In this document: positions 17,282 to 25,364 of the stretch, in pieces
Numbering within the stretch: position 1 is the first letter of the stretch
Layout: every line of letters begins with the position of its first letter
Origin: Chloroflexota bacterium
GTDB taxonomy: Bacteria > Chloroflexota > Dehalococcoidia > UBA2247 > RBG-13-53-26
Direction of reading: 5' to 3'
Length of the DNA: 35,610 nt
NCBI GenBank assembly: GCA_016876035.1
Contig: VGOE01000021.1
Location: forward strand, 1-35,610
Program-made: the position numbers and the translations under genes
Notes under the pieces: generated by a model
Database searches by the model: none
The model's input: the letters and a program-made list of their open reading frames with translations, nothing else
What the model was told of the DNA's origin: nothing

Positions 17282-18387
17282 CGGTCTATCTCACCCAGGC
17301 AAACGTCAATACTGCCGAACGTAGTAACGATATCGGCCACCTTCCAGCCGATAACCATCTCCCGCAAAGCTGTAAGATTGATAAGCGTTGGCGCCCTGAT
17401 GTGGAGACGGTAGGGTGCAATGGAGTTGTCCGAGACCAGGTAGAAGCCCAGCTCTCCCTGGGGGCTTTCGACATGTCCGTAGGCTTCACCCTTCGGAGGG
17501 TGCAAGAAATGAGGCACCGCAGCATTCATCTGGTCACTCTTCGGCATCTGCTCTATAGCTTGATTCAAAATCCTCAAGCTCTGTCGCATCTCCTGCATCC
17601 TCACCCAGTAGCGGTCGTAGTTGTCACCCGTCTCGCCAGTCGGGATATCAAACTCAAAGCGATCGTACACAGAGTAAGGGTCGGCCTTGCGGATATCCCA
17701 CTTCACGCCGGTAGAGCGCAGCACCGGGCCACTAATAGAAGCATTGATAGCCAGTTCCCGGGGCAGAATACCGACCCCCTTCGTCCTCGCCAGCAGAATC
17801 TCGTTCTCAGCCAGAAGGTCTTCATACTCTTCTAGATAGGCAGGCATCTCTGCTACAAAGCGCTTCAGGGCAGGCAAGAACTCAGAGGGGAAGTCGTGGC
17901 TTAGTCCACCAATACGCATATAGTTGTAAAGAAGGCGCTGACCACAGACCATCTCAAACAAGTCCAGGAGCTTCTCCCTCTCCCGGTACATGTACAGAAG
18001 CGGAGTGAACACGGAAGCCCCCAGATCATTCAGAAAGAAGCCTATAGCTGCCAGGTGATTGGAAATACGCATCATCTCATCCATGATCACTCGCATATAT
18101 TCGCCGCGCTCCGGCACAGTGATGCCAGCGAGCTTTTCCACCGCCAGAACATAAGCATGATTGTTGGTCATGGAACTCAAATAGGACAACCGGTCGGTGA
18201 GAGAGATAATCTGGGTATAAGTGCGTGTCTCAGCCAGCTTCTCTATCCCCCGATGCAGATACCCGAACTTTGGCTCCAAATCCATCACTACTTCGCCATC
18301 CAGGGTCACTCGCATGCGAAAAACTCCATGCGTCGAGGGATGCTGCGGTCCCATATTCAACACAAAACGCTCGGTCTTAACTTCCAT
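17278..18387 (-). CDS. nuoD: NADH-quinone oxidoreductase-like subunit D (49 kDa)
   Basis: A 369-aa subunit, homologous to the large subunit of NiFe hydrogenases, that forms the quinone-binding site with NuoB. MGPQHPSTHGVFRMRVTLDGE, GYLHRGIEKLAE and the catalytic-pocket segment LSYLSSMTNNHAYV are conserved. The C-terminus ends in the usual FGSIDVCLGEIDR. No Ni-binding Cys pairs are present, so this is a complex I subunit and not a group 4 hydrogenase. ATG at 18387 starts 13 nt after the radical SAM stop. NuoC and NuoD are separate proteins here. Confidence 0.97.
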   Translation of the reverse strand: MEVKTERFVLNMGPQHPSTHGVFRMRVTLDGEVVMDLEPKFGYLHRGIEKLAETRTYTQIISLTDRLSYLSSMTNNHAYVLAVEKLAGITVPERGEYMRVIMDEMMRISNHLAAIGFFLNDLGASVFTPLLYMYREREKLLDLFEMVCGQRLLYNYMRIGGLSHDFPSEFLPALKRFVAEMPAYLEEYEDLLAENEILLARTKGVGILPRELAINASISGPVLRSTGVKWDIRKADPYSVYDRFEFDIPTGETGDNYDRYWVRMQEMRQSLRILNQAIEQMPKSDQMNAAVPHFLHPPKGEAYGHVESPQGELGFYLVSDNSIAPYRLHIRAPTLINLTALREMVIGWKVADIVTTFGSIDVCLGEIDR

Positions 18388-18400
18388 AGCCCAAGCCTAG

Positions 18401-20092
18401 CTAATTCCTACATAGATTCCACAGTATCCTGGGCACGCTGCGGAGAAACGACCGGGCTGGCCACTCCAGCTCCCTTTTTGAAATCGTGGCTGCCAAGCAC
18501 AGCGCGCCCTCCTCCCCACCCAGAGGAGCCTCACCATACTCCCCTATGTGGCGGTCGAGCTGGTTGATCAGATTCCTATCCCTCTTGATCCTGGTTTCTA
18601 CTTCCTGCGCCTCTCCAGAGCTAATTAGCCCCGCCATCTTCTTCGATTCATTGAGAGCTAGCGCCGCTTCATAGGTAACGTCAGCTATCTCACTGCGGCT
18701 AAGCCATTCTGTTTCGTAGCTCAGTGTGCGCGTCCAAGCCGGAGCCAGAAGCGCTTGTCGATGCTGCTCCAGGGTGTGGCAGAACAATCGGTATCCGAAC
18801 TCCTCAGGCCGGTCGAAAACCTGGCTCCCCGGATCAATGAACGGAGCCAGCGGCGAGATATGAGGGTGCACCCTGGCCTGGTGGTCGAACTCTTTGTGCA
18901 GCCGCCCGAGATAGTCAACCGTATCCATCACCGAGCGATAGCCCTGCTTCGGCAAACCGATCATGTAGAAGAGGTCAAACCTCTGGCAATCGTTTTCCAG
19001 AGCCGCCTTGATAGTCTCCTCAATATCCACATTCCGCCACCGTTTCCCAAAGGCATATCGTACCTCTTCATCATGCGACTCCGGGGATATCTGGACATTG
19101 TAGTGCGGGATAGCATCCCTCACCCTTTTGAAGAAATTGGCGCCTGCTGGGGCAAAAAGTTCCAATACAATCGGTCCCTTGGCTCCCTTTCGCCTGATTG
19201 CCCGAAGGAGAGAGTCAGCATACTCTTCACCGGACTGGCGAATGTCACCTATTATGAAAACCGGGCCACGGAGATAACGCTGGATGCTGTAGATATCATC
19301 CGCTATAAGGGCCGGACTGCGATAGGCCACCGCCCCACGATTGCACATCCGCCTGAAAGCGTAACTAGAACCGCCGCAGGTGCGGCAGTTCATAGTGCAA
19401 CCCCGGCAGGTGAAGACGGCGGTAAGAGGATAATCCATCCAATTGCTGAACGGCAGCACTCCAGAAAGAGACCGATATTTGATAACCGACCTTACCGGGT
19501 AACCATAATCCAGAGGGATGTCGTCAAGGCCCGACGGCACCCAGGAAAGATCATTGTGATGAGCCACACCATCCTTACCTTTCCAACTTAGGTTGGGCAC
19601 ATCCTCCACCCCAGCCCCTCCCTTAATAGCGCGCATGAGCTTGAGTATCGGCCCTTCAGCAGAATCACCACGTATCACAAAATCAACCTGCGGATAGCCA
19701 ATCAGTTCCTCATAGAAAAAAGTGGCTGACAGTCCGCCGAAGATGATGGGTATCGACGGATGAAGATTCTTAACGATTCGGGCTAATTCCAAACTGCCTT
19801 GCGCATGAGGAAGCCAGTGAAGGTCAACCCCGAAAGCCTTGGGATTAAGACCACTCAGGAATTTCTCCACATCAAATCGAGGCTCACTGAGCATCCGATT
19901 GGCAATATTGACAATCCTGGTTGGCACCCCATTCTTCTCCAGGTAACCAGCAATGCTTATAAACCCGATGGGATACATTTCAAAGATAGGCGACGAGGGG
20001 ATGACGTCACTTATCGGGCCATAGATTATGCGCCTTTCCCTGAAGTCGTAGTTGCTGGGCGCGTGCAGAAGTACAAGATCGGGCATGCTCAC
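18401..20092 (-). CDS. B12-binding-domain radical SAM protein embedded in the nuo operon
   Basis: This 563-aa enzyme has an N-terminal Rossmann-like cobalamin-binding-type domain (residues ~1-150) and a radical SAM barrel. The SAM cluster motif is C232-TMN-C236-RT-C239, with an extra Cys at 229. The B12 His motif is degenerate (DLHWLPH at ~90-96), so cobalamin may bind base-off without the His or not at all. GTG at 20092 is chosen: AAGGAGG lies 8 nt upstream and it overlaps the nuoC stop (GTGA). An ATG 6 nt downstream is possible; a longer frame from 20134 would run into nuoC. It sits between nuoC and nuoD with no break, so it is translated with complex I. The substrate is unknown; a methyl transfer or other modification of a protein, lipid or cofactor is possible. 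Confidence 0.85.
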   Translation of the reverse strand: MSMPDLVLLHAPSNYDFRERRIIYGPISDVIPSSPIFEMYPIGFISIAGYLEKNGVPTRIVNIANRMLSEPRFDVEKFLSGLNPKAFGVDLHWLPHAQGSLELARIVKNLHPSIPIIFGGLSATFFYEELIGYPQVDFVIRGDSAEGPILKLMRAIKGGAGVEDVPNLSWKGKDGVAHHNDLSWVPSGLDDIPLDYGYPVRSVIKYRSLSGVLPFSNWMDYPLTAVFTCRGCTMNCRTCGGSSYAFRRMCNRGAVAYRSPALIADDIYSIQRYLRGPVFIIGDIRQSGEEYADSLLRAIRRKGAKGPIVLELFAPAGANFFKRVRDAIPHYNVQISPESHDEEVRYAFGKRWRNVDIEETIKAALENDCQRFDLFYMIGLPKQGYRSVMDTVDYLGRLHKEFDHQARVHPHISPLAPFIDPGSQVFDRPEEFGYRLFCHTLEQHRQALLAPAWTRTLSYETEWLSRSEIADVTYEAALALNESKKMAGLISSGEAQEVETRIKRDRNLINQLDRHIGEYGEAPLGGEEGALCLAATISKRELEWPARSFLRSVPRILWNLCRN

Positions 20093-20532
20093 AGGTAATC
20101 CCTCCTTAGAGGGTAGCCCTTGAATCCCTCCCACATGAAGATTCGCTTCAAGTTGGGGTGCCCCACGAAGGTAATGCCCAGAAGGTCAAAGATTTCCCTT
20201 TCCTGCAAGTCAGCTCCACACCACACGCTGACGACAGAAGGCACTTCCGGCTTCTCCCGGCTGCAGCGCACCTTTAGAACCAGGCTGTGGGTGCGCTCCA
20301 GCGACGTCAGATGATAGACCACCTCCAGATAATCTAGATAGTCAACACCGGTAACGCAATTCAGGTAATTGAAATCAAAACCGGGCGTAGCCTTAAGGAA
20401 CTGGACTACCTGCAAGAGAAGATCGGGCTTGATAACGACCCAGGCATCGTTGGCTTCAACGACAGCCTGAGGTATGTGCTTTGCTATTTGCTCAGCGATA
20501 CTCTGACCAACAAGCGCCTTTGTCATGCCCAA
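20089..20532 (-). CDS. nuoC: NADH-quinone oxidoreductase-like subunit C (30 kDa)
   Basis: A 147-aa peripheral arm subunit without cofactors that holds NuoB, NuoD and NuoI together. It ends with the family signature EREIFDLLGITFVGHPNLKR...GYPLRRDYL, and has CVTGVDYLDYLEVVYHL upstream. TTG at 20532 directly follows the nuoB stop and has AAGGA 5 nt upstream; ATG at 20526 is an alternative. The length is near the short end for the family. Confidence 0.95.
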   Translation of the reverse strand: MGMTKALVGQSIAEQIAKHIPQAVVEANDAWVVIKPDLLLQVVQFLKATPGFDFNYLNCVTGVDYLDYLEVVYHLTSLERTHSLVLKVRCSREKPEVPSVVSVWCGADLQEREIFDLLGITFVGHPNLKRIFMWEGFKGYPLRRDYL

Positions 20533-21177
20533 CTAGTTCCTTTTGCTCCTGCCTGGCACTATCTTTCTCAAATCAGCCAGAATAAACTCGTCCCGAACGC
20601 TCCGCCTTTCGATCTTCTGGTGCAACTGCATGAACCCGTAAAGCAAAGCCTCCGGACGCGGAGGACATCCCGGGACATAGACATCCACGGGGATAACCCG
20701 ATTCACACCTGGCACCACACTATAGGAATGAGCGAACGTGCCGCCACTTATGGCACAGGCACCCATAGCCACTACCCACTTCGGCTCAGCCATCTGATCA
20801 TAGAGCAGCTTAAGAGCTCTAGCCATCTTCCAGGTCAAAGTCCCAGCCACAATCAACAAATCCGCCTGCCGGGGTGAGGCACGAAAGATTTCCATACCGA
20901 AGCGCGCTTGATCAAAACGCGAAGCTGCGGTAGGCACCATCTCCATTGCACAACAGGCAAGCCCAGAACCGAAGGGCCATGTGGAATAGTGTCGTCCCCA
21001 GTTGAAGACCTTGTCTATGGTCGTCACCAGCAGATTGGGCCTCGGCCCTGGCTCCAGCCATTCAACCTGGTCCGGAAGTGGATGCTGCGATCGGGCAATA
21101 AGCTCCTCGATTTCCTTGCCCTCAGCTTGATCCATCTCCTCTAAGAAGAGATCAAATCTCGGTTTCTCTACTTCCAT
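20533..21177 (-). CDS. nuoB: NADH-quinone oxidoreductase-like subunit B (cluster N2)
   Basis: A 214-aa subunit that carries the terminal [4Fe-4S] cluster N2, which reduces quinone. The ligands C75, C76, C141 and C171 are all present ([27 protein letters not shown]). ATG at 21177 is chosen: GGGAG lies 7 nt upstream and it overlaps the nuoA stop by 10 nt, whereas a start at 21288 would bury most of nuoA's end. An N-terminal extension of about 45 charged residues precedes the conserved core; it is longer than in E. coli NuoB. Confidence 0.96.
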   Translation of the reverse strand: MEVEKPRFDLFLEEMDQAEGKEIEELIARSQHPLPDQVEWLEPGPRPNLLVTTIDKVFNWGRHYSTWPFGSGLACCAMEMVPTAASRFDQARFGMEIFRASPRQADLLIVAGTLTWKMARALKLLYDQMAEPKWVVAMGACAISGGTFAHSYSVVPGVNRVIPVDVYVPGCPPRPEALLYGFMQLHQKIERRSVRDEFILADLRKIVPGRSKRN

Positions 21178-21542
21178 CGCATGACTCCCTTTTTCCAGGC
21201 ATAGATGTAAGCCATAACGATAATAGAAAGCAAAATGGCTACAGCGGCCAGGCCGAAACCAGCCAGCCGGTTGATATTCACCGCCCACGGATAGAGAAAA
21301 ACGGTCAAAACGTCAAAAGCAACAAATAGTATGGCAAAGAAGTAGAAACGGAAGTTGAACTGCACCCACGCTTTGCCCACGGGCGTCATGCCACACTCAT
21401 AGGTGGAGTTCTTCACTGGATCCGGCTTGTTCTTTGAAGCAAGACCAAGAAAACGAAGAATCATAGGGATGAGGAGGAACATGAAGCTGACCAAGACAGC
21501 TATTATGAAGAATAACCCAAGAAGTCCGAAGTCCGCTAGCAA
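21168..21542 (-). CDS. nuoA: NADH-quinone oxidoreductase-like subunit A
   Basis: A 124-aa, three-helix membrane subunit of complex I and first gene of the operon. [42 protein letters not shown] is the family hallmark region (residues ~46-87) and is intact, including the Cys on the mobile loop. The only start consistent with the conserved N-terminus is TTG at 21542, preceded by GGGGGAGGGAT; the spacing is short. It is transcribed divergently from the CorA gene. Confidence 0.95.
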   Translation of the reverse strand: MLADFGLLGLFFIIAVLVSFMFLLIPMILRFLGLASKNKPDPVKNSTYECGMTPVGKAWVQFNFRFYFFAILFVAFDVLTVFLYPWAVNINRLAGFGLAAVAILLSIIVMAYIYAWKKGVMRWK

Positions 21543-21570
21543 ATCCCTCCCCCTCTATTTGCTGGCCAAT

Positions 21571-21600
21571 AATATAGCACATGAAATTCTGGCAAATCAA
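21571..21600 (-). promoter_or_regulatory. Candidate promoter of the nuo operon
   Basis: On the minus strand TTGATT (complement of 21595-21600) and TATATT (complement of 21571-21576) are 18 bp apart, about 30 bp upstream of the nuoA start. The -35 box matches four of six bases and the -10 five of six. Confidence 0.4.
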
Positions 21601-21752
21601 ATCATAATCGGCAGCCGGCCAACGAGCGAAATGCACCCCTCGGAAATAGAGCCATCTCCTGTTATACAGTTAGCCGACAGGTTGCCGCTGCCTAGCAGTT
21701 CGATGCAGCATGTGCGACGTTCCAGGGACAGGTTCCCTAAATCACTCCGAAC

Positions 21753-21782
21753 TTGCCTACAGACTGTCTCTTGTGGTATAAA
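21753..21782 (+). promoter_or_regulatory. Candidate promoter of the CorA-type gene
   Basis: TTGCCT (21753-21758) and TATAAA (21777-21782) are separated by 18 bp, about 30 bp upstream of the ATG at 21814. It diverges from the nuo promoter, leaving about 150 bp between the two. Confidence 0.4.
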
Positions 21783-21813
21783 AACCTGGGCAGTTCTATA
21801 AAGAAGTGGTGCG

Positions 21814-22770
21814 ATGGCAAGGCCTATAGCTGTCGAGGAAAAAAGGGAACGCAACATAGAGCAGATCACCTGGAACGGCCTGATCTGGGTAAATATCGAG
21901 AGACCGACTAATACGGAAATCACGTACCTGGCTCGGGAATACCACTTCCATCCCTTAGACCTGGACGACTGCCTCAGCCGCAGGCAGCGCCCCAAGATGG
22001 ATGAATATGAAGACTACCTGTTCATCGTGCTCCATTTCCCCGTGTTCAACAAGGAAGCTGGGGTAACCGTCCCTAGCCAGGTATCCATCTTCATCGGCAA
22101 GAACTATCTAGTTACCGTACACCAGGGGGCCCTCAAGCCCCTCGTGAAGCTGTTTAAGGACTGCCAGTTGGACGAGGAGGCACGCCAGAAGAATATGAGG
22201 AGCTCCGGCTATCTCCTCTACCACCTCATTGACATATTAGTCGATTATTGCTTTCCCATCGCCGACAAGATTATGGAGAACCTGGAGAAAGTGGAGGACG
22301 ATCTCTTTGACCCCACAACACCTGATCCGATAGAGGCACTTGCCGGACTCCGACGGGACATCATTTCCTACCGTCGCATTTTCTGGCCCATGAGGACACT
22401 TATTAGCAGTTTAGGCCCCAAGACAAAGCGCTTCACTAAGGAAGACCTGGAGGTCTACTGGGGAGACGTAACGGACCATGCTGAAAAGATTTGGGATACT
22501 CTGGACGAGTGCAAAGAGACAATCGAAGGGCTGAATGACACTGGTTCCATACTCGCCTCACATCATCTCAATGTGGTGATACGCATCTTCACTGTTGTTG
22601 CAGTAGTCTTGCTAATTCCCACAATAATCGTCGGCGCCTACGGAATGAACATAGGCCTACCCGGGGGCTATGACGAAGATAGCCTCATCACTTTTTCCAT
22701 CATAATGGTGGTGATGATCGGCATTATCGGTTTCGTACTATACCTTTTCCGCCGCCGCCGCTGGATTTGA
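21814..22770 (+). CDS. corA: CorA-family divalent cation transporter
   Basis: A 318-aa channel protein for magnesium or related divalent cations in the cytoplasmic membrane. The large N-terminal cytoplasmic domain (residues 1-255) includes the DCLSRRQRPKMDEYEDYLFIVLH segment. Two C-terminal helices follow (VVIRIFTVVAVVLLIPTIIVG and FSIIMVVMIGIIGFVLYLF), with the selectivity motif YGMNIG between them and a basic tail RRRRW. These are the complete CorA features, and the length is normal. It is a single gene divergent from nuo. Whether it carries Mg, Co or Zn cannot be told. Confidence 0.92.
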   Translation: MARPIAVEEKRERNIEQITWNGLIWVNIERPTNTEITYLAREYHFHPLDLDDCLSRRQRPKMDEYEDYLFIVLHFPVFNKEAGVTVPSQVSIFIGKNYLVTVHQGALKPLVKLFKDCQLDEEARQKNMRSSGYLLYHLIDILVDYCFPIADKIMENLEKVEDDLFDPTTPDPIEALAGLRRDIISYRRIFWPMRTLISSLGPKTKRFTKEDLEVYWGDVTDHAEKIWDTLDECKETIEGLNDTGSILASHHLNVVIRIFTVVAVVLLIPTIIVGAYGMNIGLPGGYDEDSLITFSIIMVVMIGIIGFVLYLFRRRRWI

Positions 22771-22831
22771 TGCACTGAAACGAGCTGCTTGTCACCCATT
22801 CTATTCTATGTATTGATCTCAAAGAGGTGTT

Positions 22832-23599
22832 ATGCGTATTGAAATCCTTGGAGCTCATATGACAGAGATAGTTAGTATCAGGCCCACAGCACTGCTTGTC
22901 GATGATGTTCTAGCTCTCGACGCTGGTAGCCTTTGCTCCAGCCTGTCTCTCCCCGCTCAGCAAAAACTGAAGGCCATCCTGCTGACTCATCACCACTATG
23001 ACCACATCAGGGATATCCCCCTCCTGGCCATGAACCTCTCACCAGAACGCTCGATTGAGATCTATTCTATCGCCGCCGCGTTCGAAGTTCTTTCCACCCA
23101 TCTCCTTGATGGTGCCATGTATCCCAACTTTCTAAGGTGGCCCGAGCATAATCCGGCGGTAAAGTTTACTAGTATAGCGCCTTATGAACCTACCGATATA
23201 GCTGGATACAGTGTTCTGGCCATCCCCGTGCCTCACGCTGTGCCCACAATCGGTTTTCAGGTTGCCTCTGGTGAAGGTAAGAAAGCATTCTACACCGGGG
23301 ATACCGGGGCTGGTCTGTCTGCCTGCTGGCAACACGTTTCCCCGGACTTGCTGATCACCGAGCTCAGCCTGCCCCAAAAGAGGGAGCAGTGGGCCAGGAC
23401 GACAGGGCATTTCACTCCACAACTGCTCAAAGCCGAACTGGTGCAATTCCGCAACCTGAAAGGGTATATCCCTCCCACCATCCTGATCCACATTAACCCC
23501 TCCTGGGAGAGCCAGATTGAACGGGAAGTGGCTGACGTGGCTCGAGAACTCGGAGCCAGTATCACACTGGGATACGAAGGCATGAAAATTGATCTTTGA
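22832..23599 (+). CDS. Metallo-beta-lactamase-fold hydrolase (PDE class II/RNase Z-like)
   Basis: A 255-aa protein with the metal motif H53-H-H55-Y-D57-H58 (LTHHHYDHIRD), a downstream GDTG Asp and a late IHINP His. The architecture (LLVDDVLALDAGS, then LLTHHHYDHIRDIPLLAMNL, then IPVPHAVPTIGFQV) resembles class II cyclic nucleotide phosphodiesterases and RNase Z-like members, which usually bind two zinc ions. The substrate is not determined. ATG at 22832 has AGAGGTG just upstream. It follows the CorA gene by 61 bp in the same direction and might be cotranscribed. Downstream is a repeat-rich region. Confidence 0.82.
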   Translation: MRIEILGAHMTEIVSIRPTALLVDDVLALDAGSLCSSLSLPAQQKLKAILLTHHHYDHIRDIPLLAMNLSPERSIEIYSIAAAFEVLSTHLLDGAMYPNFLRWPEHNPAVKFTSIAPYEPTDIAGYSVLAIPVPHAVPTIGFQVASGEGKKAFYTGDTGAGLSACWQHVSPDLLITELSLPQKREQWARTTGHFTPQLLKAELVQFRNLKGYIPPTILIHINPSWESQIEREVADVARELGASITLGYEGMKIDL

Positions 23600-23965
23600 G
23601 AACGGAGAGCCTTTATTTGTCATTGCGAGGGGAGGCTGTCTGAGAACTTGCAAAAACGGGTAGCCTGGAGCAGATGCTCCAACCTTCCCTGACATTAGGG
23701 CAGGCTGTCCGAAATGTCATTCCGTACTTGATACGGAATCCAGGTGGGGTGGAGTAACTGGATTCCCGTCTGCGCGGGAATGACATCTTTATCCTTTTCC
23801 GACAGCCTCGACGGAGCTTAAGAGGTGGTTTATCAACGCCCCTATGTCATTGCGAGCTCGCCGCAGGCGAGCGTGGCAATCCCAGGGCGGTGGGGAGTTA
23901 ATGACACTACTAAACCTCCTTAATGATATTGCTTTCGCCTTCCCGCGGAAAGATAATGGACTCAA
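23600..23965. repeat. Gene-free nest of palindromic dispersed repeats
   Basis: At least four elements lie in 366 bases with no gene. TGGAGCA-GA-TGCTCCA is a hairpin at 23666-23681. A 105-bp element at 23703-23807 has 11-bp ends with one mismatch (GGCTGTCCGAA against GGCTGTCGGAA in complement) and internal TGTCATTCCG and CGGGAATGACA arms. TGTCATTGCGAG...GGCAATCC at 23845-23883 encloses GCTCGCC-GCA-GGCGAGC. A partial copy of that last type (GTCATTGCGAGG) is at 23619-23630. These look like REP/MITE-type repeats. Confidence 0.65.
23703..23807. repeat. 105-bp MITE-like element with terminal inverted repeats
   Basis: The near-perfect 11-bp terminal repeats enclose a second palindrome of TGTCATTCCG and CGGGAATGACA, plus the small hairpins TCCGTA/TACGGA and ATTCCCG/CGGGAAT. 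The element has no coding capacity and would fold on itself as RNA. Confidence 0.55.
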
Positions 23966-24481
23966 ATGCCCTCAATAACCGATCGCGCTGTGGAAATCCG
24001 TTTCTTGGTCGATAGTAACGCTGGCAAGCTCGCCCGATGGCTGAGAATGATGGGCTATGACGCCCTCTTCTTCAACAACATCGACGATTCGGTGCTGGTG
24101 GATATGGCGTTCAAAGAGGGAAGAGTGATTCTGACCAAGGACACCCAGATCGTAAGAAGACGGCTGGTCACCAACGGACAACTCAAGGTTATCCTTACCC
24201 AGAGCGATGACCCTAAAGAACAATTACGCCAGGTGGTGAAGGAACTGAAACTGGACTGCCGTCTCAAGCAGTTCACCCGCTGCCTGGAGTGCAATCAAAC
24301 CCTGGTGCCCCGGAGCAGAGAAGAGGTGAAGGAACTGGTGCCGCCCTATGTTTTCCGCACTCATGTTCAGTATATGCAGTGTCCCGCCTGTCTCCGGGTC
24401 TACTGGCGCGGCACACACTGGCAGCGCATGAAGAAGGAACTGGAGGCCTTCGCCCGTGATTACGCTGGAGAGCAAAAGTGA
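23966..24481 (+). CDS. Mut7-C RNase domain protein (PIN-like fold with zinc ribbon)
   Basis: This 171-aa protein matches the Mut7-C family of predicted RNases. Residues 11-75 show the PIN-like core: RFLVDSNAGKLARWLRMMGYDA with D16, then VILTKD with D59, the acidic residues expected to hold metal. The C-terminal half has a zinc ribbon with C106-x2-C109 and C139-x2-C142 (RCLECN, QCPAC), then YWRGTHWQRM, which is typical of the family. The likely role is RNA cleavage in tRNA or mRNA turnover, but no target is known. It stands alone between repeat-rich DNA and the unknown cassette. Confidence 0.85.
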   Translation: MPSITDRAVEIRFLVDSNAGKLARWLRMMGYDALFFNNIDDSVLVDMAFKEGRVILTKDTQIVRRRLVTNGQLKVILTQSDDPKEQLRQVVKELKLDCRLKQFTRCLECNQTLVPRSREEVKELVPPYVFRTHVQYMQCPACLRVYWRGTHWQRMKKELEAFARDYAGEQK

Positions 24482-24524
24482 GCTTCACAGGGGTTGTGTG
24501 CCAGGCGCAATAGGCCAATGTAGG

Positions 24525-24544
24525 GACAGACCTTCAGGTCTGTC
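24525..24544. repeat. Perfect palindromic hairpin GACAGACCT-TC-AGGTCTGTC
   Basis: A 9-bp perfect stem with a 2-nt loop lies 44 bp after the Mut7-C stop. No T-run follows, so it is more likely a dispersed palindromic repeat than a terminator, though it could still stabilise the mRNA end. Confidence 0.5.
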
Positions 24545-24669
24545 TCCACCCAAGGGACTTCTCGGACAGGTGTATAATAGGTCGTCCCAGGACAAGTGAA
24601 CCCCACTCATATTATGTGATTGTCTGACCGACGAGGAGCTATGATACAAGCAATTAAGAAGTCTCGGAC

Positions 24670-24765
24670 ATGGTGCGAGATATTGATAGAATTAGAGCAT
24701 TGTGTCATAATTTGCCACAGTATGCTAGATTCATGAGTCTGAGCTTGTGGGAGACATCAAGATGA
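24670..24765 (+). CDS. Possible 31-aa leader peptide of the unknown cassette
   Basis: A short frame starts with ATG at 24670 and ends with TGA at 24763-24765, which overlaps the ATG of the next gene (ATGA). The product is charged at the N-terminus (MVRDIDRIRALCHNLPQYA) and reads like a real protein fragment. There is no clear ribosome site before it. It may be a coupled leader, or the tail of a larger decayed gene. A rival 31-codon frame at 24641-24736 has a better ribosome site (GAGGAG) but no overlap. Confidence 0.25.
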   Translation: MVRDIDRIRALCHNLPQYARFMSLSLWETSR

Positions 24766-25364
24766 GGCTTCCAACCACAGCAAATGTCGTTATCCTTGCC
24801 TCAAACTACAATCCGTCCATTGTGTCTAGGGAATGGCTGCATCGGAAAGGAGTGTTTACCGAGACAGTAAAAAACTTTGTCTTTACCCCAGTATTCTCCC
24901 TGGTGGAGAATGAGCAATGCAGTCTCACCGTCGATGAGGCTAGGTTGCAGTACACGGTGAAGACGGTGACGCAAGAAAACTTGGCTTTGTTGGAACTTAT
25001 TCCCCGACGTTTTGTGGAGGCTCTCCCTGAAACTCCTTACAAGGCTCTGGGCTTCAACTACATCTATGTGGTTCCTGAAGAGAAGTGCAACCTCGAGAGC
25101 CTACTATCGCCGAAGCGGCGCCGACTGGCCCAATTGCTATCGCCATCCTACCAGTTAGGTATAACGGCAGTGTTCGAATTCCACCAGTTCATCGTGCACT
25201 TGACAATTTCGCCTTCGTTTGGCAAGGCCAAACAGACCGGAATCAGTCTAAACTTCCATGCAGATGTACAGCAGACAAGTGATATCGTGAGTAGGTTGGC
25301 CTTGCACGCCGAAACGGTCAAGAAAGCCGAGTCGGTTGTTCAGGGGGTTTGCACCAATGGTTAA
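24762..25364 (+). CDS. Unknown protein, first large gene of a small accessory cassette
   Basis: A 200-aa soluble protein that I do not recognise. ATG at 24762 is preferred over the GTG at 24747 because GGGAG lies 8 nt upstream. The sequence alternates beta-type and helical stretches: ANVVILASNYNPSI, NFVFTPVFSLVENEQCSLTVDEARLQYTV, then ALLELIPRRFVEALPETPYKALGFNYIYVV, and later AVFEFHQFIVHLTI. The middle faintly recalls TIGR04255-type proteins, but this is only a visual impression. It has no signal peptide or membrane segment. The end overlaps the next gene by 8 nt (ATGGTTAA), so the two are translationally coupled. Codon use looks less GC-rich at third positions than in the housekeeping genes, hinting at an accessory origin. 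Confidence 0.7.
   Translation: MRLPTTANVVILASNYNPSIVSREWLHRKGVFTETVKNFVFTPVFSLVENEQCSLTVDEARLQYTVKTVTQENLALLELIPRRFVEALPETPYKALGFNYIYVVPEEKCNLESLLSPKRRRLAQLLSPSYQLGITAVFEFHQFIVHLTISPSFGKAKQTGISLNFHADVQQTSDIVSRLALHAETVKKAESVVQGVCTNG

Noticed and set aside
23600-23965. CRISPR array in the repeat-rich region
   Set aside because: The repeats are different palindromic families at irregular spacing, without equal repeats and spacers.
24573-24578. TATAAT as a promoter for the unknown cassette
   Set aside because: No usable -35 box lies at the right distance and the box is about 190 bp from the first gene.
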